From positions 1-6,762 of the forward strand of contig JAUXGI010000055.1 in assembly GCA_030622295.1 (NCBI GenBank): a DNA stretch of 6,762 nucleotides, written 5' to 3'. The notes below the pieces were generated by a model that saw nothing but the letters and a program-made list of their open reading frames with translations, was not told the origin of the DNA and did no database searches. The DNA is from Planctomycetota bacterium (GTDB lineage: Bacteria; Planctomycetota; B129-G9). Shown here in pieces: positions 1 through 5,907 of this stretch (position 1 is the stretch's first letter; each line of letters starts with the position of its first letter). A program made the position numbers and the translations under genes.

Positions 1-848
1 AGTCGCTGCACCTCGCCGGTGGCCATCAGGGCTTGCAGTTTTTTCTGCGCCTCCTGCCGGGGGGTTCCCTTTTTCAGGGCGTTCACGGCGTCCATCACCT
101 CTTCACGCGGAAGATGATTGCGCGCACCTGCTCTCACAAAGAGGGCCATTTCCGCCATGCTGGGCGGTAATTCTTGGACTACCCTGGTATAGTACCTGCG
201 AACTGCGCGCTTGCGCAGCGCGTGGCGATAGGCCGGAGTTCCTTTGTCCGGCAGGCCCGGCGGGAGATTCTTCTCCAACTCGCGTTCGACCTTTTGAAGG
301 GCCAGGCGTCTGAGCAGCTGGTACTTGCCCTCTTGTTTCTGGAGGACGTCAACTCTGCGTTTTTGCTTTTCGGACAAAGTCGGGTAAAAGACCTCTCTGA
401 GTATTCCGTATTCCATCTTGCGGAATTCGCGACGGATTCTTTCGGGACGGGGTTCATCCCCGGCGTTTTCCCTGGCGAGGGATACGACCCTCATCAGGGC
501 CAGCTGGCGCATCCGCCTCTCGGGCGGGACGCACAGGTGACGCCGTATCATCTGGCGTTTTCCCGGCGGCATTTCGCGGAAGCGGCGCATGTTTATCGCG
601 ATGTTCAGTTTCTCTTCATCCGGAAGCGAGCGAAACTGCTGGAAGCGTTTGCGAACAATCGCACGGCGGCTTTCATCCAGATTTTTCCACCTGTGATAGG
701 TCTGAATGATTTTCGCGCGCTCCTCCTCGCTCATGGCCTCCCACCGCTGCCGGTTGGATTCGGCGGAATCGGCCTGGGCGCCGGCGGCTCCCAGCAGGCC
801 GCTCAGGCCGAGCATGACGACGAGGTATGTGAGAAGTAAGCGCTTCAT
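1..848 (-). CDS. Secreted DUF3106-family protein (3' end beyond window)
   Basis: The frame reads leftwards from ATG at 848 and stays open for 282 codons to the window edge, so the C-terminus is missing. The N-terminus (MKRLLLTYLVVMLGLSGLLG...AQA) is a Sec signal peptide: basic n-region, hydrophobic core about residues 4-22, likely cleavage after A24-Q25-A26. The mature part is basic and predicted all-helical. Residues 36-105 show the DUF3106 pattern of short repeated helices: W36-E-A-M-S-E-E-E-R, then FQQFRSLPDEEK (69-80), then FREMPPGKRQMIRR (90-103). A long Arg/Lys-rich segment follows (110-282) with further PP/LP-capped helices (NLPPGLPD, ELPPSMAE, NHLPREE) that I do not recognise. DUF3106 has no established biochemical role. 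The family is commonly encoded after a sigma factor and a membrane anti-sigma-like gene, which fits the ATGA overlap with its upstream neighbour here. A periplasmic role in envelope stress is inference. The visible part already seems longer than many DUF3106 proteins. Confidence 0.8.
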   Translation of the reverse strand, partial: MKRLLLTYLVVMLGLSGLLGAAGAQADSAESNRQRWEAMSEEERAKIIQTYHRWKNLDESRRAIVRKRFQQFRSLPDEEKLNIAINMRRFREMPPGKRQMIRRHLCVPPERRMRQLALMRVVSLARENAGDEPRPERIRREFRKMEYGILREVFYPTLSEKQKRRVDVLQKQEGKYQLLRRLALQKVERELEKNLPPGLPDKGTPAYRHALRKRAVRRYYTRVVQELPPSMAEMALFVRAGARNHLPREEVMDAVNALKKGTPRQEAQKKLQALMATGEVQR

Positions 849-1432
849 CAGCCTTGTCCTTCATCGTCCGAATCAGCGTCGCCGTTCGGTGGAACAATCG
901 TCCTTATGTCGGACTCATCTATGTTGCTTTCCGCCAGGGCTTCGGCCACGGCAAATCGTTCACCCTTGTAGATTCCGATGTCGCCGTTCTCAGCGGCTTC
1001 GAGTATGTCGAGATTTTCCAGCAGGGCGAGGTTCTCTATTATCTCCAGTTCCTCTTCAGCGGTGAGGACACCGTTTTCGGGCCCGGGTTTGTCCGGGTGC
1101 AAGAGGACCCAGAGGCCCAGCAGCACCACGACGCACGCAGCCGCCGCAACGGCGCGCCTTATCCAGACGAGCGCCGCGCGCCGGCGCGGTCGAACCTTCG
1201 CAGGCTCGGCATACTGCCGCCGCAGGCGGGAGTGGAGCCTGCGCTGGAAGTCTTCAGAGGGGCGGATATCCTCCACCCGGTCCAGCATTCCGTAGGCGGC
1301 CTCGTACCGGCGCACTTCTTCCCGGCAGTGCGGACATGAAGCAATGTGAGACTCCACGTGCCGCCTGCGCTTCTCCGGCAGGCCGCCGCTCAGGTAAAGG
1401 CCGAGCATTCGTTGTATTTTGCCGCAATCCAT
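848..1432 (-). CDS. Zinc-finger (zf-HC2) membrane anti-sigma-like protein
   Basis: This 194-residue protein has the architecture of a transmembrane anti-sigma factor. An N-terminal zinc-binding anti-sigma domain carries C3 and the H29-x3-C33-x2-C36 motif. A linker with P58-x2-D61-F62 follows, typical after such domains. A basic stretch (RPRRRAALVWIRR, 81-93) precedes a single membrane segment (about 94-111). The tail outside the cytoplasm is short and very acidic, with repeated leucine-rich 'EIIENLALLENLDILE' spacing. By family knowledge the N-domain would hold an ECF sigma factor inactive at the inner membrane until a signal releases it. No sigma gene lies upstream on this strand, so the partner is unknown. 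I chose ATG 1432 because it gives the usual M-x-C beginning. A TTG at 1447 adds five residues (MSPKA), but the GAGGG before it is only one base away. The stop overlaps the start of the DUF3106 gene (ATGA at 850-847), implying translational coupling. It could also be a zf-HC2 protein without sigma-binding activity. Confidence 0.85.
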   Translation of the reverse strand: MDCGKIQRMLGLYLSGGLPEKRRRHVESHIASCPHCREEVRRYEAAYGMLDRVEDIRPSEDFQRRLHSRLRRQYAEPAKVRPRRRAALVWIRRAVAAAACVVVLLGLWVLLHPDKPGPENGVLTAEEELEIIENLALLENLDILEAAENGDIGIYKGERFAVAEALAESNIDESDIRTIVPPNGDADSDDEGQG

Positions 1433-1485
1433 TGCTTTGGGACTCAAACCCTCAGTGAACGGTATGTCCGTACTCCACCAGTCAT

Positions 1486-1513
1486 TTTAACACACCAGAG
1501 TGCGAAAGGTTCC
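1486..1513 (-). promoter_or_regulatory. Possible ECF-sigma promoter for the anti-sigma/DUF3106 operon
   Basis: On the minus strand GGAAC (1513-1509, followed by CTTT) is separated by 17 bases from GTTAAA (1491-1486). This matches the general ECF-type layout (GGAAC -35 element, 16-17 bp spacer). Transcription would begin near 1479, leaving a leader of roughly 30-50 nt before either start codon of the anti-sigma gene. The -10 element is degenerate and the match is by eye. Confidence 0.4.
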
Positions 1514-1576
1514 CCGGTTTTCCCAAGAAATCTGAATATTATCCTGTTGACTCCGGTCAGCCGCGAGGGCGGGTCG

Positions 1577-1646
1577 GCGAGGGGGTCAGACGCTGAGGAG
1601 CCCCGACTTGTCGGGGCGGGAGAGGGTCTGACTCCCCGAGCCTCGC
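1577..1646. repeat. Nested palindromic REP-like element (GTCAGAC/GTCTGAC), copy 1
   Basis: Three layers of inverted symmetry share one centre. The outer arms are GCGAGG (1577-1582) and CCTCGC (1641-1646). The middle arms are GTCAGAC (1585-1591) and GTCTGAC (1626-1632), flanked by G- and C-runs. The inner stem is CCCCGAC (1601-1607), TT loop, GTCGGGG (1610-1616). The string GGGTCTGACTCCCCG (1624-1638) recurs exactly at 6552-6566. The left arm at 1577-1591 matches 6546-6560 in 14 of 15 bases. A related CCGCGAGGGCGGGTC lies just before it at 1561. Dispersed palindromes with a GTCAGAC core resemble REP/BIME elements in other bacteria, some of which are mobilised by REP-associated tyrosine transposases. 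No transposase is present in this window. It lies outside any gene. Confidence 0.6.
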
Positions 1647-1652
1647 ACGCAA

Positions 1653-1662
1653 CAGAATTCTG
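1653..1662. repeat. Perfect 10-bp palindrome CAGAATTCTG
   Basis: Perfect dyad between the nested repeat at 1577-1646 and the inverted repeat at 1667-1695, in the divergent intergenic region. It may be an operator half-site pair or part of the same repeat cluster. A 10-bp palindrome can arise by chance. Confidence 0.25.
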
Positions 1663-1666
1663 GTGA

Positions 1667-1695
1667 GAAATGCGGGCTATGGGCTCGCGCATTTC
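1667..1695. repeat. Inverted repeat GAAATGCG-N13-CGCATTTC
   Basis: A perfect 8-bp inverted repeat (arms 1667-1674 and 1688-1695) lies about 70 bp upstream of the -35 box of the lptD promoter. It is upstream of the predicted transcription start, so it would act as DNA (operator-like) or as a transcript structure only if an upstream promoter exists. There is no T-run to suggest a terminator. Confidence 0.4.
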
Positions 1696-1763
1696 CCTCC
1701 ACCTGACAGCCGGAAAACCGTGTCGCCAGAAGAACCCGGATGCTCCCCGTGGGTGTTTTGTGC

Positions 1764-1791
1764 TTGACAGTGCAGAGAGCGGGATTATAAT
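1764..1791 (+). promoter_or_regulatory. Sigma-70-type promoter upstream of the lptD-like gene
   Basis: A consensus -35 TTGACA (1764-1769) and a consensus -10 TATAAT (1786-1791) are separated by 16 bp. Both hexamers match 6 of 6 to the housekeeping consensus, and the spacer is one base short of the optimum of 17. Transcription should start near 1798. That gives the lptD mRNA a leader of about 160 nt, which begins with a small hairpin, GCCTT (1811-1815) / AAGGC (1822-1826). Confidence 0.8.
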
Positions 1792-1892
1792 ACGCCGAAT
1801 TTCGCTAAGCGCCTTGACCTTAAGGCAATACAACCGACATCATTGTACGACTGACCTGGGGGAGAAGAAGGGCACATCTGAACGGGTACGCA

Positions 1893-1940
1893 ATGAGGGG
1901 GTTGATGTGTCGCCGTTCTGCCCCGGCCTCATCGTGTTGA
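1893..1940 (+). other. Possible leader ORF (15 codons) in the lptD 5' region
   Basis: ATG 1893 opens a 15-codon frame reading MRGLMCRRSAPASSC and ends at TGA 1938-1940, 16 bases before the GTG start of the lptD-like gene. The nearest purine-rich stretch upstream (GGGGGAGAAGAAGGG, 1858-1872) is too far away to be a normal ribosome-binding site. No amino-acid run suggests attenuation. It may be chance. If translated, ribosomes would terminate close to the lptD ribosome-binding site. Confidence 0.2.
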
Positions 1941-1956
1941 AGTATCGGGAGCGCGC

Positions 1957-4467
1957 GTGGAGCAAGAGAAAAAGGCAGCACTGCCACAGTCTTGGAGAAT
2001 CGCCCGCCGTCTGGTGGCGGTGGTGTGCGTCTTGCTGGCGTGTGTCTCCGGGAGCGGCGTTGCCTTTGCGCTGGGCGGCGACGGGGAAGCGGTGCGAGAG
2101 ACTCCCGAGACTCCCGCCGATACTCCCGGGGACAATGACGAGGAAGAAAAGCCGCTGGAATCGGGAGTCGACATCCCCACGCAACCCGGTGACTTTTACC
2201 TTCCGAGACGTGCCGAAGGTGAGATAGTACGTGTCTCGCCACGGGGCGTCAGGCTCATCCACACCGACGCACGCCTGGGGTACATCACCGCCATTTCGGC
2301 CAGGAAGGCCGTAACCTGGCTGACGCGCAGGAAGATTATCAGGCCGGACGGCACGGAAAAGACGGTTCAACAGGTAGAGGTGTACGCCGAAGGCGACGTG
2401 ATTATTGTGCAGAAGGACACGCTGACGGGCGTAGAGAACAAGGCTTACTGCAAGAAACTGTATTTTGACTTCCTCAACAGAAAAGGGGTAATGCTGGACG
2501 GCTGGGTGAAGTTCTACGAGACCCGTGGAGAGCAGTATCTTTACATAACGGCGGAGGAAATCCGGCAACTCGCCACGGACGAGGCCAACACCACGCGCCT
2601 GAGGCTGCTGGGCGTGCGCTTCACTAACGATGAATACGGCCGGCCTACGTTGCACATGGACGCCAGAACCGTCGATATCGAACAGAAGCGCAAACAGGTA
2701 CCACACTACACCCGCGGCAAGACGGTGCTCAACTTCGTAGCGAAGAACGTCTTTGCAAAGGTTCGGGACATCCCCTTTTTCTACCTGCCGTTCGTGTCAG
2801 CCTCCAGCAGGAACCGCTATTTCCTCCAGTCGTTTCGCACGGGCCACTCCTCCAAGTACGGCACGTTCGTGCTGACCAAGTGGGACCTGAACAAGTTGGG
2901 CCTGCTGGACAACGATTGGAGCAAGCTGTCGCTCAGGCTGGACGAATACAGCAAGCGCGGCCTGGGCGTGGGGTTCGATTTCGAATACGCCAGGAAAGAC
3001 TACCGCGGATTCATCGAGGGCTACTATATTCATGATTCCGGCAAGGACCGCGTCGGTTCGTGGCGGCTGAAGCCCGAGGACAGAAACCGCGGTCGGATTC
3101 ATGCGGTACACATGCAGGACCTCGGCAACGGCTGGAAGGCGAACCTGGAAATAAGCAAGTTGAGCGACCGCGGGTTCCTGTCGGAGTTCTATGAAGATGA
3201 CTTTGACGAGGGCAAGGACCAGGACACGCAGATGTTCATCTGGCGCCGGTCCGGCCACACCAAGTTGAGCCTGATGGGCCGTGTCGAGATAAACGACTTC
3301 ATCACCACCACGGAGTACCTGCCCCGCCTGAGGGCGAGCGCGCTTGCCTGGCCGATGCTGAACGACTTCGTCTACGTGTCGTTTGACAGCCAGATAGCCA
3401 ACATGCGCCGCGACTATGACAAGGCATTCCCCTTCAGCGACGACAGGATGGTGCGCGGCGACATCAACACGGAGTTCACGACGCCGTTCAGCCTGGGCAT
3501 ATTCCGGTTCAAGCCGTTTCTCGGTCTTCGCGGAACGTTCTATGACGCGACATGGAGCGAAGGCGGCGGCGTAGGTCGCTTCAGCGGTTACAGCGGCATA
3601 AAAGTCGCGACGCAGTTCTCCAGGGTTTACGAAAACGTGCTCGGTCAGAAACGCCTGCGCCATGTCCTTCGCCCCTATGTGCAATTGTACGATGTGTTCG
3701 AGAACACGCGAAACCCGATGCGCCTCATCCAGGCCGATTCCGTGGACCTGGAGGACAAGCGAAGCGTATGGACGCTGGGCATCAGGCAGGTCTTCCAGAC
3801 CAAACGCGGAGAGCCCGGCAGGGAACGTTCCTTCGACGCGCTTACGATAGACCTGCGGTTGAACTTCTTTACCGACGACGACGACCCGCTGGCCTTCTTC
3901 GTCAATCCGCCTGGACTAAGGAATACGGACTTCAAGAAGGGGCTGAGGTTCACGGACAACTTCAAGGGCGATATCGAGTGGAACCTCTACGACAACCTGA
4001 CGGTCTTCGGCGGGTGGGAGTACAACCTCGATACCGACCGCGTCGATGTCTACGACTGCGGCTTTCACCTGCGCCCCTCGGCCAGGTCTTACCTGAGAAT
4101 CCGGAATTACTTCGTGCGCAACGACGGCACGTCCAACTTCTCTTCCTTTATGAATATCTTCCCCGCCGAGATCGACCGCGACAACACGTTCTTCCCCTAC
4201 GGGCCCATCACCGACTTCCGCAAGAGGAACGTGCTGCAGGTGAATTTCGGCTGGGAGACCGGCGAGAAGTGGGCGTTTGCGATAGAGAGCGAATATGATT
4301 TTGAGAACTCGCGCAGCCTCGAGCACAGTTTTATTGTCCGGCGCTATTTTCACCACTGGGTGATGGATGTGGGAATGAAATACGACCACGACGACAGGGA
4401 TACGACGATATCGGTATCGTTCTCGCCGCGGGAGGTTGCCCGCAGTTTTGTAAAAACACAGCGCTGA
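1957..4467 (+). CDS. lptD: LptD-like LPS-assembly outer-membrane protein
   Basis: This 836-residue protein resembles LptD, the beta-barrel that takes lipopolysaccharide from the periplasmic bridge and inserts it into the outer leaflet. It starts at GTG 1957 with GGGAG (1947-1951) five bases upstream. A hydrophobic segment (about 18-38) ends in A-F-A, a plausible signal peptidase site after A38. L26-L-A-C29 could be read as a weak lipobox. A Pro/Glu/Asp-rich linker (41-80) follows. Residues about 85-250 form an OstA/LptA-like beta domain (GEIVRVSPRG, VEVYAEGDVII, LHMDARTVDI). The typical LptD junction is at 271-279 (DIPFFYLPF). The rest alternates in beta-barrel fashion, with LRHVLRPYVQLYDVF (567-581) matching the conserved mid-barrel segment. 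The mature protein has only C165 and C701, so E. coli's two interdomain disulfides could be at most one here. No LptE gene is nearby. Length is close to the family norm. Assignment rests on motifs, and a broader OstA-like barrel is possible. Confidence 0.85.
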   Translation: MEQEKKAALPQSWRIARRLVAVVCVLLACVSGSGVAFALGGDGEAVRETPETPADTPGDNDEEEKPLESGVDIPTQPGDFYLPRRAEGEIVRVSPRGVRLIHTDARLGYITAISARKAVTWLTRRKIIRPDGTEKTVQQVEVYAEGDVIIVQKDTLTGVENKAYCKKLYFDFLNRKGVMLDGWVKFYETRGEQYLYITAEEIRQLATDEANTTRLRLLGVRFTNDEYGRPTLHMDARTVDIEQKRKQVPHYTRGKTVLNFVAKNVFAKVRDIPFFYLPFVSASSRNRYFLQSFRTGHSSKYGTFVLTKWDLNKLGLLDNDWSKLSLRLDEYSKRGLGVGFDFEYARKDYRGFIEGYYIHDSGKDRVGSWRLKPEDRNRGRIHAVHMQDLGNGWKANLEISKLSDRGFLSEFYEDDFDEGKDQDTQMFIWRRSGHTKLSLMGRVEINDFITTTEYLPRLRASALAWPMLNDFVYVSFDSQIANMRRDYDKAFPFSDDRMVRGDINTEFTTPFSLGIFRFKPFLGLRGTFYDATWSEGGGVGRFSGYSGIKVATQFSRVYENVLGQKRLRHVLRPYVQLYDVFENTRNPMRLIQADSVDLEDKRSVWTLGIRQVFQTKRGEPGRERSFDALTIDLRLNFFTDDDDPLAFFVNPPGLRNTDFKKGLRFTDNFKGDIEWNLYDNLTVFGGWEYNLDTDRVDVYDCGFHLRPSARSYLRIRNYFVRNDGTSNFSSFMNIFPAEIDRDNTFFPYGPITDFRKRNVLQVNFGWETGEKWAFAIESEYDFENSRSLEHSFIVRRYFHHWVMDVGMKYDHDDRDTTISVSFSPREVARSFVKTQR
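2101..2128 (+). repeat. Threefold ACTCCCG repeat in the LptD linker
   Basis: ACTCCCG occurs at 2101-2107, 2110-2116 and 2122-2128 and encodes the three TP units of RETPETPADTPGD. It lies in the low-complexity linker after the signal peptide, where length variation is tolerated. It probably arose by slippage and has no independent function that I can see. Confidence 0.4.
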
Positions 4468-4543
4468 TATCAGGCGCAGGGCGACCCGGAAAAGCGGGCG
4501 GGGGGGCGTACCGTTTGAAGGGCCGAATGCACGCGACTTTCAC

Positions 4544-4574
4544 GCGCCGGCAATCGGTGAAAACCACCCGGCGC
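4544..4574 (+). promoter_or_regulatory. GC-rich hairpin in the lptD-ugd gap
   Basis: The outer stem GCGCCG (4544-4549) pairs with CGGCGC (4569-4574). Inside it, GGTG (4556-4559) pairs with CACC (4565-4568) around an AAAAC loop, leaving a six-base bulge on the 5' side. It ends 15 bases before the GGAGG ribosome-binding site of ugd. No T-run follows, so it is not a standard intrinsic terminator. It could modulate read-through from lptD or ugd translation. The rest of the 131-bp gap shows no clear promoter. Confidence 0.35.
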
Positions 4575-4598
4575 TGCTTGCAATAACACGGAGGCGAC

Positions 4599-5888
4599 AT
4601 GAACATATGCATTGTTGGAACGGGTTACGTCGGCCTGGTTACCGGGACGATTTTCGCCCACAAGGGCCACAACGTCATCTGCATTGACAAGGAAGAGGAC
4701 AAGATTCAAATGCTCGAGCAGGGCCGGATGCCCATCTATGAGCCGGGTCTTGAAGAAATGGTAAAGAAAAACGTGGCGGAAGGGAGGCTCAAGTTCTCGA
4801 CGGATATCAAGGAAGGCGTGAGCAACTCCCAGATTATCTTCATCGCCGTGGGCACCCCTCCCAGCGAGGACGGGCGAGCGGACCTGTCTTACATTGAGCA
4901 GGTTGCCCGGCAGATAGCGCGGCACATGAACGAATACAAGATAATAGTTGAGAAAAGCACAGTGCCCGTTCAAACCGGCGAGAAGGTGCAGATGACCATA
5001 CAGAGGAGCATAAAGAAGGCGATAGATTTCGACGTCGTCAGCAACCCGGAGTTCCTCAAGGAAGGCTCGGCGATAGAAGACGCGCTGAATCCCGACCGCA
5101 TCGTCGTGGGCACGTCCAGCGCGCGCGCGCGCAAGGTCCTGACGGAACTGTACAAGGACTTCAACGCGCCCATCATCGTGACCGACGTGAAGAGCGCCGA
5201 GATAATCAAGCACGCCGCGAACTCATTCCTGGCGCTCAAGATATCTTACATCAACGCGGTGGCCGGCGTGTGCGAACTGGCCGGCGCCAACGTCATGGAA
5301 GTCGCCGAGGGCATGGGGCTGGACAGGCGCATCGGCAGGCGGTTTCTTAACCCCGGCCTGGGCTACGGTGGTTCGTGCTTTCCCAAGGACATCGACGCAT
5401 TTGCCCGAATAGCGCAGGAACTGGGATACGACTTCAAGATGCTGCATGAAGTCCAACAAATCAACAGGGAACAACGTAGAAATCTAATTAAGAAGATTGA
5501 AGAGGAACTCTGGGTAGTCAAGCAGAAAGTCATCGGCGTGCTGGGCCTGGCGTTCAAGCCCGACACCGACGACATGCGCGAGGCGCCTTCCATCACCATA
5601 ATTGAAGAGTTGCAGAAAAAAGGCGCCGTAATAAAGGCGTACGACCCCAAGGCGATGAACAACGCCAGGCAGATACTCGACAGGGTCGAGTACTGCCAGG
5701 ACGCCTACGCGGTGGCGAAGGGCGCCGACTGTCTGGTCATAACGACCGAGTGGGACGAATTCAAGAATCTGGACATGGAAAAGGTCAGAGGGCTCATGAA
5801 CCACCCGACCGTAGTGGACGGGCGGAATATTTACGACCCGCAGAAGATGATAGAAATAGGCTTCAATTACAGAAGCGTTGGAAGATAG
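4599..5888 (+). CDS. ugd: UDP-glucose 6-dehydrogenase
   Basis: This 429-residue NAD-dependent enzyme oxidises UDP-glucose twice to UDP-glucuronate, the precursor of uronic-acid polysaccharides and aminoarabinose-type lipid A sugars. It is cytoplasmic. The N-terminal Rossmann fold has GTGYVG (7-12) and the acidic end of strand two (D30). Family signatures are AVGTPPSEDGRADL (83-96), EKSTVPVQTG (118-127, Thr121) and NPEFLKEGSA (149-158). The active site is complete: K204 and N208 in EIIKHAANS, and the catalytic C260 in GYGGSCFPKD with D264. The C-terminal substrate domain has LGLAFKPDTDDMREAPS (315-331), including K320 and R327. Length is normal for the family and the gene is intact. ATG 4599 follows GGAGG with a four-base spacer. 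It sits 131 bp after lptD with no visible terminator between, so partial co-transcription is plausible. The related GDP-mannose and UDP-ManNAc dehydrogenases share the fold, but the overall motif set fits Ugd best. Confidence 0.95.
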   Translation: MNICIVGTGYVGLVTGTIFAHKGHNVICIDKEEDKIQMLEQGRMPIYEPGLEEMVKKNVAEGRLKFSTDIKEGVSNSQIIFIAVGTPPSEDGRADLSYIEQVARQIARHMNEYKIIVEKSTVPVQTGEKVQMTIQRSIKKAIDFDVVSNPEFLKEGSAIEDALNPDRIVVGTSSARARKVLTELYKDFNAPIIVTDVKSAEIIKHAANSFLALKISYINAVAGVCELAGANVMEVAEGMGLDRRIGRRFLNPGLGYGGSCFPKDIDAFARIAQELGYDFKMLHEVQQINREQRRNLIKKIEEELWVVKQKVIGVLGLAFKPDTDDMREAPSITIIEELQKKGAVIKAYDPKAMNNARQILDRVEYCQDAYAVAKGADCLVITTEWDEFKNLDMEKVRGLMNHPTVVDGRNIYDPQKMIEIGFNYRSVGR

Positions 5889-5907
5889 CATCGAGGCGCG
5901 ATTCCGG

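Noticed and set aside
179..457. A 92-codon minus-strand frame
   Set aside because: It lies inside the DUF3106 gene in another frame on the same strand. The longer open frame from 848 has the signal peptide and continuous helical repeats.
174..839. A 221-codon plus-strand frame opposite the DUF3106 gene
   Set aside because: It is antisense to a frame with a clear signal peptide and DUF3106 repeats. Its translation shows no family motif and it lacks its own operon context.
1444..1833. A 129-codon minus-strand frame upstream of the anti-sigma gene, checked as a possible missing sigma factor
   Set aside because: The translation has no sigma region 2 or 4 motifs, runs through the palindromic repeat and both promoter elements, and has unusual composition. 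It is best read as chance.
1814..1843. A second promoter TTGACC-N18-CATCAT in the lptD leader
   Set aside because: The -10 matches only 4 of 6 and the perfect promoter 50 bp upstream is sufficient. There is no independent support.
1840..2706. A 288-codon minus-strand frame opposite the start of lptD
   Set aside because: It is an antisense shadow of a GC-rich coding sequence, with no recognisable domain. The plus strand has signal peptide, beta-domain and ribosome-binding site.
2797..3684. A 295-codon minus-strand frame within lptD
   Set aside because: It is an antisense shadow, with Ala/Val/His-rich translation typical of reverse-complement GC-rich codons and no motif.
3552..4298. A 248-codon plus-strand frame inside lptD
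   Set aside because: It is a frame-shifted, extremely Arg-rich reading of the LptD barrel coding sequence. The lptD frame is uninterrupted across it.
4470..5213. A 247-codon minus-strand frame over ugd
   Set aside because: It is antisense to ugd, whose active-site motifs are all present and intact.
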